DNA from: Chloroflexota bacterium
Lineage (GTDB): Bacteria > Chloroflexota > Anaerolineae > Anaerolineales > UBA11579
DNA: 9,675 bases
Direction of reading: 5' to 3'
NCBI GenBank assembly: GCA_003250455.1
Contig: QKGK01000071.1
Span: 1-9,675, forward strand
The position numbers and the translations under genes were made by a program. This document shows, piece after piece, positions 1-6,155 of this stretch. The notes beneath the pieces are model-generated. The model did not search any database. It was not told where the DNA came from and saw nothing but the letters and a program-made list of their open reading frames with translations. Positions within the stretch are counted from its first letter, which is position 1. The number at the start of each line of letters is the position of its first letter.

Positions 1-1
1 C

Positions 2-1117
2 CCGCTGCCGGCTGCCAAAGATGTGGAGGTGGATGGTGAGATTGTGCGTCACGCCGCCCTGACAGATCCGGAAACCCGCTACCGGCAGCGCTACGCCGAC
101 CTGGCAGTCAACCCGGATGTACGGGAGATTTTCAAAGCCCGGGCGGGCGTCAACCGGGCGCTGAGAGATTTTTTTGATGAGCGAAACTTTATCGAAGTGG
201 AAACGCCCATCTTGCAGCCGATCTATGGCGGGGCAGCCGCGCGGCCATTTGTCACCTTCCATAACCAGTTGAAACAGTCATTGTATTTGCGGATTTCATT
301 TGAGCTTTACCTGAAGCGATTGCTGGTGGGTGGTTTTGAAGGCGTCTATGAGATCGGGCGCGATTTCCGTAATGAAGGCGTAGACCGCACGCACAACCCG
401 GAATTTACCCAGATCGAGTTTTATTGGGCGTATGCCGACTACCTCCAGGTGATGGCCCTGACCGAGGAAATGATGCGTTTTGTGGCCCAGGAAGTGACCG
501 GTGGGACGAAGGTTACCTTCCAGGGACATCAGATTGACTTCAGCCAGCCGTGGCATCGAATCGAATTAAAAGAAGGCATCCTGGAACTGGCCGGGATTGA
601 CCTGGATGAATACCCGGATTCGGCCAGCCTGGCAAAAGCGATGAAAGCAAAAGGGCTGGAAGTTTCCCCGGAAACCCCGCGCGGAAAGATGATCGACACC
701 CTGATCGGAGAGTTCCTCGAGCCAACCTTTATCCAGCCGACTTTCCTGTATAACTACCCGCGCGATATTTCTCCATTGGCGAAGAACGTCCCAGGCAACC
801 CACAGGTTGTGGAACGTTTTGAAGGCTTTATCGCCGGGATGGAACTGTGCAACTCCTTTACAGAGCTGAACGATCCGCTGGAGCAGGAAGCCCGCTTCCT
901 GGAAATGGGCCGGGCCTACGATTCAGAGGAAGATGACGATTTCCAGCCTATGGACGAAGATTATCTGCAGGCGATGCGCTACGGAATGCCGCCCAATGGC
1001 GGCTTCGGCATGGGGATTGACAGACTGGTGATGCTGCTGACGGATCAGCCCAATATCCGTGAGGTAATCCTGTTCCCGCATCTGCGCAGCCGGGAAGGGG
1101 AAGAAGCCACCCCATGA
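2..1117 (+). CDS. lysS: Lysyl-tRNA synthetase, class II (5' end outside window)
   Basis: Charges tRNA-Lys with lysine in the cytoplasm, using ATP. The frame is open from the first bases, so the gene starts upstream. About 371 residues are visible, which fits the catalytic half of a family usually near 500 residues; the N-terminal OB-fold anticodon-binding domain is largely missing from view. The visible part opens with the family block DPETRYRQRYADL, followed by EVETPILQPIYGGAAARPF (motif 1 region), motif 2 as FRNEGVDRTHNPEFT, the ELCNSFTELNDP block, and motif 3 as GGFGMGIDRLVMLL near the C-terminus. A GTG at 23 could serve as a start in isolation but lies inside conserved family sequence, so it is not the start. 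The TGA stop overlaps the next ATG (ATGA at 1114-1117), which suggests translational coupling. The family call is near certain. Confidence 0.97.
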   Translation, partial: PLPAAKDVEVDGEIVRHAALTDPETRYRQRYADLAVNPDVREIFKARAGVNRALRDFFDERNFIEVETPILQPIYGGAAARPFVTFHNQLKQSLYLRISFELYLKRLLVGGFEGVYEIGRDFRNEGVDRTHNPEFTQIEFYWAYADYLQVMALTEEMMRFVAQEVTGGTKVTFQGHQIDFSQPWHRIELKEGILELAGIDLDEYPDSASLAKAMKAKGLEVSPETPRGKMIDTLIGEFLEPTFIQPTFLYNYPRDISPLAKNVPGNPQVVERFEGFIAGMELCNSFTELNDPLEQEARFLEMGRAYDSEEDDDFQPMDEDYLQAMRYGMPPNGGFGMGIDRLVMLLTDQPNIREVILFPHLRSREGEEATP

Positions 1118-1434
1118 GCCAGAACCGGAGTCCGGAGCAATATCAAGCCGCTTTTGAAGCAATTGCAGGAGCTGTCAGGCAACTGCCGGATGAGCAACGA
1201 AAACAGATCGGTGAGCAGTTGGGGGAGTATACACATGATTTCAAGCATCTGTTGGGGCTGGTGACCGGGGCAAATGCCGTTTTACTGCGAGTCGCGCCTG
1301 CAGATGAAAAAGGGGACAAGATGCTGGAAATGGTCGAGACGATTGACAAAGCCTCAGTTCAGTTGAACGCGTATATTGACATGATCGTCTCTCAGCTATA
1401 TATGCCCATTCGTCCTGAATCGGATGATATATAA
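1114..1434 (+). CDS. Small protein resembling a lone histidine-kinase DHp helix pair
   Basis: No named family is recognised with certainty. The 106-residue product has no signal peptide or membrane segment and looks all-helical and cytosolic. Residues 38-55 contain EYTHDFKHLLGLVTGANA, which looks like an H-box of the HDF(N/K)xLL type found in histidine-kinase dimerisation domains, with His41 as the would-be phospho-acceptor. A short turn (about 60-66) precedes a second helix (about 67-93, MLEMVETIDKASVQLNAYID). This helix-turn-helix spacing matches a DHp hairpin. There is no ATP-binding (HATPase) domain and no receiver domain. The start ATG overlaps the lysS stop by 4 bases, so translation probably depends on lysS, and the gene ends in a strong terminator. 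It could be a histidine phosphotransfer protein, an inactive scaffold, or an unrelated helical protein. The gene itself is secure; the function is inference. Confidence 0.72.
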   Translation: MSQNRSPEQYQAAFEAIAGAVRQLPDEQRKQIGEQLGEYTHDFKHLLGLVTGANAVLLRVAPADEKGDKMLEMVETIDKASVQLNAYIDMIVSQLYMPIRPESDDI

Positions 1435-1467
1435 ATTCTATTTCTCAAATGTACTAAGAAGATAAAA

Positions 1468-1499
1468 AAAAGTGGCAGGTTGCGCAACCTGCCACTTTT
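1468..1499. terminator. Two-way intrinsic terminator, perfect 16-bp palindrome
   Basis: The two halves, 1468-1483 and 1484-1499, are perfect reverse complements (AAAAGTGGCAGGTTGC and its complement), giving a GC-rich stem flanked by A on one side and T on the other. It lies between the stop of the DHp-like gene (1434) and the stop of the converging minus-strand membrane-protein gene (1520), so it can end transcripts from both directions. Confidence 0.92.
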
Positions 1500-1519
1500 A
1501 CTTTAAGGGAATAGATTTT

Positions 1520-2260
1520 TCAAGCGGTAGCCAGATCCTGTTTTTTGGCCCGGGCGTCTTTGATGATGAAAGGAAGATACAGGATCAAAAAGATGGTAAA
1601 CCCGAGCAGTTCCATGGAGATAATATACAGCGGCCAGGGACCAAGTACGTCCAGCAGGCTGGCAGTATCAGGTTTGTGCATGATGAATAGATAGTTACTT
1701 CCCAAGGCCAGGTTGACGAAGTAGATCACCACCATGTACAGATTGAGGCTGATGGCGACCCGTTTAAATGAGTTCCACGTGGGACGGAACCCTTCTATGG
1801 CGGTCATGTAGATGGGGATAATCACCAAAGTGCCATGCACCAGCAAGGTTTGGACGGCCCGGAAGTGCCATAATCCATACTGAGCTGCCTCCGGGGTGAT
1901 GAATGCCTGGAGAGCGGCAGCGAGACCAATAAAGTAACTAAATTCATAAATCCGGTAGCTGCGGGTAAGCAGCATAGCGATGCTTGCCCAGACCATAATG
2001 CTGCATACATGCAGCGGGAGGTCGTAGGTGTAGGTCCATTGCCCTGTCCAAATTCTCCAGATGTGCCAGGAGCTTTCTCCGATGATCAGAACAGCGGCTA
2101 AAAAATATCGTGAGCGGCGTTTGGCAGCTTCCGAAGGGTTCTTCCAGCCGAAGATAAGCCACAGGATGATGACAAGCGCGATTCCCAGTACCAGCAGATG
2201 TTTGGGGCCAAAAAGTTGAAAGGGGGGACCGTCGTAAGCAGGGTCAAAAAAATTGAACAT
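1520..2260 (-). CDS. YwaF/TIGR02206-family integral membrane protein
   Basis: A polytopic membrane protein of a conserved family with no established role. The 246-residue length fits the family. About seven hydrophobic segments are visible, roughly at residues 19-38, 52-70, 83-98, 106-121, 138-154, 168-187 and 209-232. Family-type motifs are LPLHVC (81-86), YFIGLAAALQAFITP (109-123), a conserved-looking His142 in the LLVHG stretch, the GSNY motif (187-190), and KPDTASLLDVLGPWP (196-210). The ATG at 2260 has a good ribosome site, AGAGGAG at 2271-2277 on the minus strand, 10 bases upstream. Its 3' end abuts the two-way terminator. The gap of 146 bases to the upstream FHA gene leaves open whether it has its own promoter or is read through from that operon. 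Family call is confident; no function is assigned. Confidence 0.88.
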   Translation of the reverse strand: MFNFFDPAYDGPPFQLFGPKHLLVLGIALVIILWLIFGWKNPSEAAKRRSRYFLAAVLIIGESSWHIWRIWTGQWTYTYDLPLHVCSIMVWASIAMLLTRSYRIYEFSYFIGLAAALQAFITPEAAQYGLWHFRAVQTLLVHGTLVIIPIYMTAIEGFRPTWNSFKRVAISLNLYMVVIYFVNLALGSNYLFIMHKPDTASLLDVLGPWPLYIISMELLGFTIFLILYLPFIIKDARAKKQDLATA

Positions 2261-2406
2261 GATACCTTTTCTCCTCTGATTGGGTTTAGACTATGTTGCA
2301 GACAGCAAAAAACCGCTGAATATCCTTTGTTTGGTATATTAACAGCTTAAGTGAGAAAAGGTGTCAGATTCCAGATGCAATCTTAGCAGCAGTCAAAGAA
2401 TCTGAG

Positions 2407-2781
2407 CTACTCTTTCAATTCACCGGTCGACTTTTCCAGATCCGAAAGCGGGGCTTTGGACTCGTCAACAAACAAAATCTGAATGTCTGCGAGGGTGATC
2501 ACGTCGCCTGATCCCAGTTCCTGGCGGGTGATCTGCTTCCCATTGACAAAGGTGCCGTATTTGGACCCGTAGTCGTACAGGAAGAAATGCCCATCTTCGT
2601 GTTTGATCCTGGCATGGAAGCGGGAAATCGTCGGGTACGTGAGGATCAAATTGTTGTTTGGATGACGACCGATGAAAATTATTGGGGCGTGGATGCGATA
2701 AAGCAGGTTGTCATGCACCAAGTAAGCCTGCTTATTCGTAAACGGAATTGTAGGTGTTTGGACTTCCAACTGCGTTTTCAT
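2407..2781 (-). CDS. FHA-domain protein (phosphothreonine reader)
   Basis: A 124-residue protein that is almost entirely one forkhead-associated domain, a fold that binds phosphothreonine peptides. The signature residues are present: GRH (38-40), ISRFHARI (52-59, carrying the Ser and His of the SxxH core), an acidic-Gly turn and LYDYGSKYGTFVNG (68-81) with the GTxVNG block. A short acidic tail (106-124) follows. There is no membrane segment, so it should be cytosolic. An ATG at 2808 would add nine residues, but the ATG at 2781 has AGGAG at 2786-2790 four bases upstream and gives a usual FHA N-terminus, so it is preferred. It lies 61 bases downstream of the diguanylate cyclase gene on the same strand, with no terminator between, suggesting one operon. 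No Ser/Thr kinase is encoded in the window, so its phospho-partner is unknown. Confidence 0.88.
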   Translation of the reverse strand: MKTQLEVQTPTIPFTNKQAYLVHDNLLYRIHAPIIFIGRHPNNNLILTYPTISRFHARIKHEDGHFFLYDYGSKYGTFVNGKQITRQELGSGDVITLADIQILFVDESKAPLSDLEKSTGELKE

Positions 2782-2842
2782 TTTACTCCTGGTACAATTA
2801 TTGCACAATTTCCCCGCTTTGACCAGTCTGAATTTATATGAA

Positions 2843-4405
2843 TTACGTTACAATTTTTTGGTACAGCGAAGTTTTGTTCCGTCCGGATTTTTTGGAATGA
2901 TACATAGCTTCATCTGCCTGCTCAATCAGGTCCTCGAAGGAATTGAATTCATCTCCCAGTTCGATCTGAGAGATGCCCAGGCTGATCGTGATGCAGAGCT
3001 CGCCAGAGTTGGTATCGAATGTGTGGTTTTCAATTTTTGTCCGGATCCGTTCGGCAATCACATAAGCATCTTTGAGGTCAGTTTCAGGCATCAGGATGAT
3101 AAATTCTTCGCCACCATAGCGGGCAAAGATGTCATAAGGCCTTAGTTCGTTTTTACAGGTTTGGGCCAGGTTTCGTAGAATCTGGTCGCCAACAAGATGC
3201 CCATATTGATCGTTGACCTTTTTGAAGCGGTCGATATCAAAAAAGATCGCAGTGAGGGGATGCTGTAAGCGACGAGCCCGATTGACCTCCAGCCGGAGAA
3301 GCTCATAAAAATGACGGTGATTGGTGAGCCCGGTAAGCGAATCGGTGATGGCAAGATGATGGAGCTGTGACTCAACCCTTTTTTGATCGGTGATGTCCCT
3401 GGCGGTGATCAGCTTGCCCAGAATTCGCCCTTTTGAGTATATCGGGGAAATCTCTACCCCGTAACTGGCATTTTTCCCCTGGGGATGAAATATATAGGTT
3501 TCGGGGCTTCCGGAAATTGCAGGCGGCTCAAGGATCAACCGGTCGATAATTGAGGGTTGCACATCGGTTCCGATGGAATCCAGATCTAATGAGAAAATTC
3601 TGATTGCCGCGGGGTTTATATCCACGATGCGGTTGTTTTCGTTCACCACTACCATACCATCCAGCATATTCTCCACCAGGATCCTGCGGGCAATGGGGGT
3701 CAGGTCGAACAATTTATTGAAATACAAAGCTGACCCAATAAATACACCTGCTAGCACCAGGCCCAACGGGTCATAGTTCACCTTCAGGGCGGGCAGCAGG
3801 TGAAATGAGAACAAAACATTCACTACCAGTGGCGAGATGGTCGCCAATACCAGCAACACGGCTTGACGGCGGTAGGTATGGCTAAGTATGTAGGCCTCCT
3901 GCAGCAGGAAAAAAGCGCCGGTGAGGGTGAGGAAATAGGAATAGGCAAAATGAATCCAGAAGTATGACCCCAATTGCCAGGTTTCGTCAATCAGATAGGG
4001 CCCATACTGCACAAATCCGTAATTCTGAATAAAAAGATGGTGGCTCTGGTTGGTGATGAGCAGCAAAATGGAGATGGTTGGAATGATGGCGTAAACTGAA
4101 ATTAACCAGGGCTGCAGCCATTTTTCCCGATCAGAGAATTGCAATACAAAGAGAAACCAGAAAAGTGGACTTAAAATCACCCCCACCATGCGCAGAATGA
4201 TCCAGAAAAGGGCGGTTTGTTCATTTGGCGCAACCATACCAAAGGCGATTGTGCTTGTCCAAACAGCCAGGTTGAGCATCATTGCAATGAAGAATTTTAC
4301 GCCGGGAACAGACCGATACGATCGCGCTCGCACAGCCAGCAGCAGAGTGATCAGAGTAGCCACGATGGCAATAACGAAGAAAATTTTAAACTGGTCTAAT
4401 GGCAA
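2843..4405 (-). CDS. Membrane diguanylate cyclase: 7TM sensor, PAS, GGDEF
   Basis: Predicted to make cyclic di-GMP from two GTP at the inner face of the membrane. Domain order in the 520-residue product: seven hydrophobic segments between residues 6 and 228, of the type seen at the N-terminus of some histidine kinases (HisKA_7TM-like); a PAS domain at about 238-340 (LVENMLDGMVVVNENNRIVDINPAA); then a GGDEF domain at about 350-515. The active-site loop reads GGEEF (431-435), the metal-binding segment FFDIDRFKKVND is at 388-399, and RPYD (422-425) five residues before GGEEF is a canonical inhibitory I-site, so a catalytically competent, product-inhibited enzyme is predicted. No EAL or HD-GYP phosphodiesterase domain is attached. 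The start is TTG at 4405; no ATG or GTG lies in frame between it and an upstream stop, and its ribosome site (GGA about 11 bases upstream) is weak. An in-frame ATT near 4430 is an alternative. Confidence 0.93.
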   Translation of the reverse strand: MPLDQFKIFFVIAIVATLITLLLAVRARSYRSVPGVKFFIAMMLNLAVWTSTIAFGMVAPNEQTALFWIILRMVGVILSPLFWFLFVLQFSDREKWLQPWLISVYAIIPTISILLLITNQSHHLFIQNYGFVQYGPYLIDETWQLGSYFWIHFAYSYFLTLTGAFFLLQEAYILSHTYRRQAVLLVLATISPLVVNVLFSFHLLPALKVNYDPLGLVLAGVFIGSALYFNKLFDLTPIARRILVENMLDGMVVVNENNRIVDINPAAIRIFSLDLDSIGTDVQPSIIDRLILEPPAISGSPETYIFHPQGKNASYGVEISPIYSKGRILGKLITARDITDQKRVESQLHHLAITDSLTGLTNHRHFYELLRLEVNRARRLQHPLTAIFFDIDRFKKVNDQYGHLVGDQILRNLAQTCKNELRPYDIFARYGGEEFIILMPETDLKDAYVIAERIRTKIENHTFDTNSGELCITISLGISQIELGDEFNSFEDLIEQADEAMYHSKKSGRNKTSLYQKIVT

Positions 4406-4452
4406 AGTTTTGATTCCAGGTTTGAATTTTAATGGCGTAATGGTTAAAAAAA

Positions 4453-4458
4453 ATTATA
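4453..4458 (-). promoter_or_regulatory. Candidate -10 box for the diguanylate cyclase operon
   Basis: The minus strand reads TATAAT here, about 48 bases upstream of the TTG start of the cyclase, and an oligo-T stretch follows. No good -35 box is seen at the usual distance. It sits 8 bases from the -35 box of the plus-strand serS leader promoter, so the two promoters would be divergent and crowded. Confidence 0.45.
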
Positions 4459-4466
4459 CCCGATGC

Positions 4467-4496
4467 TTGACAGCATACGTGTACGTTTTGTATAAT
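4467..4496 (+). promoter_or_regulatory. Consensus sigma-70-type promoter of the serS T-box leader
   Basis: A perfect TTGACA (4467-4472) and a perfect TATAAT (4491-4496) are separated by 18 bases. The predicted transcription start near 4503 is about 20 bases before Stem I of the T-box leader. The -35 box is embedded in a short inverted repeat, ATGCT-TGAC-AGCAT (4463-4476). A full-consensus promoter suits a gene whose control is mainly by downstream attenuation. Confidence 0.85.
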
Positions 4497-4504
4497 CAGC
4501 CCAT

Positions 4505-4772
4505 ACAAATTTGAAAAGTCGCGTAGAGATAACTTTCGCCCGGAAATTCTCAGAGAGCTGCCGGTCGCTGCAAGACAGCAATTTCAGGTGAAAGATCCAC
4601 TCTACCAGCCAGGGTTCTGGCGATTGCCTTTGCAGGATGATCCCTAACGGGATGATGTAAAAAGGCCGGGTTCGCCCGTTAGCGCGTTGCACAGAGGCTG
4701 ATCGAATCACTCGAATCAGCAAAAGCAGGTGGCACCACGAGCGCTCCCCTCGTCCTGCGGGAAGGGGGGCGT
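4505..4772 (+). ncRNA. T-box riboswitch, serine (UCC specifier), controlling serS
   Basis: A tRNA-sensing leader. Stem I base: GUAGAG (4523-4528) pairs with CUCUAC (4600-4605). The specifier loop lies between this helix and an 8-bp helix, CUUUCGCC (4533-4540) with GGUGAAAG (4587-4594), and shows UCC at 4596-4598 followed by A, a serine codon read by tRNA-Ser(GGA). Above it GAAAUU (4543-4548) pairs with AAUUUC (4580-4585), and AGAGAGCUG with CAGC forms the distal part. A CCGUUA F-box-type motif (4676-4681) pairs with UAACGG (4645-4650), the usual Stem IIA/B pseudoknot. Stem III is GCUGAU (4697-4702) with AUCAGC (4715-4720). The antiterminator is GCAGG/CCUGC and ACGAG/CUCGU around the seven-base bulge UGGCACC (4730-4736). 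UGGC matches GCCA tRNA ends, as expected for the G discriminator of tRNA-Ser. Specifier, discriminator and downstream gene all agree on serine. Confidence 0.95.
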
Positions 4773-4780
4773 TACTATTT
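4742..4780 (+). terminator. T-box attenuator terminator
   Basis: CGCUCCCC (4742-4749) pairs with GGGGGGCG (4764-4771), with one G-U pair, followed by a modest U-rich stretch (UUACUAUUU). Its 5' arm and loop share bases 4742-4758 with the antiterminator (4725-4758), so the two folds exclude each other. Uncharged tRNA-Ser would favour the antiterminator and allow read-through into serS. The U-tract is interrupted, so termination may be incomplete. Confidence 0.82.
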
Positions 4781-4782
4781 AG

Positions 4783-4814
4783 ATCAAATTGTTTGGTAAG
4801 TCAACCAATTTGAT
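4783..4814 (+). repeat. Inverted repeat, 9-bp perfect arms, in the serS leader
   Basis: ATCAAATTG (4783-4791) and CAATTTGAT (4806-4814) are perfect reverse complements around a 14-base loop. It follows the T-box terminator and is not followed by a T-run, so it is not an obvious terminator. It could be an RNA hairpin in the read-through transcript or an operator-like DNA site. Confidence 0.7.
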
Positions 4815-4816
4815 TC

Positions 4817-4860
4817 GGCCGGCTCCCAGGACTTTTTCCTGAAATCCAACTTAGCCGGCC
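4817..4860 (+). repeat. GC-rich hairpin just before the serS ribosome site
   Basis: GGCCGGCU (4817-4824) pairs perfectly with AGCCGGCC (4853-4860), and inside it CAGGA (4827-4831) pairs with UCCUG (4837-4841). The hairpin ends five bases before the serS Shine-Dalgarno sequence GGAGG (4866-4870). It starts two bases after the preceding inverted repeat, so the two would stack as tandem hairpins in the RNA. Confidence 0.72.
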
Positions 4861-4865
4861 CTGCT

Positions 4866-4870
4866 GGAGG
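4866..4870 (+). promoter_or_regulatory. serS ribosome binding site
   Basis: GGAGG lies seven bases before the ATG at 4878. It is left unpaired by the adjacent hairpin at 4817-4860. It fixes the serS start. Confidence 0.85.
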
Positions 4871-4877
4871 TGCTAAC

Positions 4878-6152
4878 ATGTTGGACATCAATCTTATTCG
4901 TGATAACCCGGAGGTGGTCCGGGCAGGGATGCAGAAACGGGGGATGGACCCTGCACCCGTAGATGAAGCCTTTCGCCTGGATGCACGCTGGAGAGAAGTG
5001 CTCCAGGAAGTAGAAACCCTCAAGGCGGAACGTAACAAAGTTTCCAAAGAGATCGGGAAGATGAAAGACAAAACTGAACGCGACGCCAAAATTACGGCGA
5101 TGCGTGATGTGGCGGACAAGATCAAAGCCCTGGATGAGGAAGTCTCCCAACTGGAGGCGGACCTCAACGCAGTGATGTCGATCATCCCGAACATCCCGGA
5201 TGCGCGCGTCCCGGATGGGTTCACCGAGGACGATAACGTGGAAATCCGCCGCTGGGGCGAGCATCCTTCCGGTTCGTTTGAGTACAAGCCTCACTGGGAC
5301 CTCGGCCCGGAGCTGGGCATCCTGGATTTTGAGCGTGGGGTGAAATTAGCCGGCTCGCGCTTCTATGTGCTGGAAGGCGCAGGCGCTAGGCTGCAGCGGT
5401 CGTTGATCCATTTCCTGCTGGATTTGCATTCCCGGCAGGGCTACAAAGAGATGTATGGCCCGTTCATCGTGCGCGGGGAAATCCTTTATGGTGCCGGGCA
5501 GCTGCCCAAGTTCAAAGATAACCTGTACAAAGACCATCAGGAAGACCTGTACCTGCTGCCCACTTCGGAGGTCTCGATCACCGGATTGCATATGGACGAG
5601 ATCCTGGAAGAGGACCAGCTCCCCCTGAATTACACGGCTTATTCTCCCTGCTTCCGCCGGGAAAAAATGAGCGCCGGTCGCGATGTGCGCGGCATCAAGC
5701 GCGGGCATCAGTTCGACAAGGTGGAGATGTACAAATACTGTCTGCCGGATGATTCCTCACGGGAACTTGAAAAAATGGTGGCAGACGCCGAAGAAACCTG
5801 CCAATTGCTGGGCATCCCTTACCGGGTGATCCTGAAATGTGCCGGCGATACCAGCGAGACAGCGATGATCTCTTATGATATTGAGGCATGGTCGGCTGGA
5901 TGCCAGGAATGGCTGGAGATTTCCTCGATCTCGAACGTGGGCGATTTCCAGGCACGCCGGGCGATGATCCGCTACCGGCCGGAGGCAGGCGGAGCACCGC
6001 GTCCGCTGCACACGCTCAACGGTTCGGGGCTGGGCATCCCCCGCACGATGATCGCCATCCTGGAGAATAACCAGCGGGAAGACGGTTCCATCGTTGTGCC
6101 GGAAGTTCTGCGCCCGTGGATGGGCGGCATCGAAGTACTGGAAAAGGAATAA
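4878..6152 (+). CDS. serS: Seryl-tRNA synthetase
   Basis: Charges tRNA-Ser with serine in the cytoplasm. The 424-residue length is typical for the bacterial enzyme. Residues 1-100 form the N-terminal tRNA-binding arm: the usual MLDINLIRDNPEVV opening, then a long charged antiparallel coiled coil (about 30-100). The class II core follows, with the TSE serine-binding loop (229-231), motif 2 from CFRREK (258-263) to RGIKRGHQFDKVE (271-283), and motif 3 as NGSGLGIPRTMIAILEN (381-397). Key class II residues appear intact. The ATG at 4878 has GGAGG seven bases upstream and gives the standard N-terminus. Transcription is predicted to be governed by the serine T-box in the 375-base leader. A DUF456 gene starts three bases after the stop, so the two are probably cotranscribed and translationally coupled. 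The assignment is essentially certain. Confidence 0.98.
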   Translation: MLDINLIRDNPEVVRAGMQKRGMDPAPVDEAFRLDARWREVLQEVETLKAERNKVSKEIGKMKDKTERDAKITAMRDVADKIKALDEEVSQLEADLNAVMSIIPNIPDARVPDGFTEDDNVEIRRWGEHPSGSFEYKPHWDLGPELGILDFERGVKLAGSRFYVLEGAGARLQRSLIHFLLDLHSRQGYKEMYGPFIVRGEILYGAGQLPKFKDNLYKDHQEDLYLLPTSEVSITGLHMDEILEEDQLPLNYTAYSPCFRREKMSAGRDVRGIKRGHQFDKVEMYKYCLPDDSSRELEKMVADAEETCQLLGIPYRVILKCAGDTSETAMISYDIEAWSAGCQEWLEISSISNVGDFQARRAMIRYRPEAGGAPRPLHTLNGSGLGIPRTMIAILENNQREDGSIVVPEVLRPWMGGIEVLEKE

Positions 6153-6155
6153 ACT

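Noticed and set aside
23..25. GTG at 23 as the lysS start
   Set aside because: The frame is open upstream, and the protein would lack the N-terminal anticodon-binding domain; the gene is cut by the window edge.
2261..2406. Promoter or terminator between the FHA gene and the YwaF-like gene
   Set aside because: Only scattered partial matches were seen (AGTCAA at 2391-2396 as a reverse -35, short AGATT/AATCT repeat); none makes a convincing promoter or a GC-rich stem with a T-run.
2782..2808. Longer N-terminus for the FHA protein from the ATG at 2808
   Set aside because: It would put the clear AGGAG ribosome site (2786-2790) inside the coding region and add nine residues of no FHA character.
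4661..4690. tRNA T-arm-like sequence GGGTTCGCCC in the serS leader
   Set aside because: No acceptor stem, D-arm or anticodon arm can be built around it. It sits in the T-box Stem IIA/B region next to the CCGUUA motif.
4444..5294. Open minus-strand frames across the serS leader and 5' coding region
   Set aside because: They lie antisense to a T-box RNA and a certain serS gene, have Ser/Arg-rich low-complexity products with no family features, and lack good ribosome sites.
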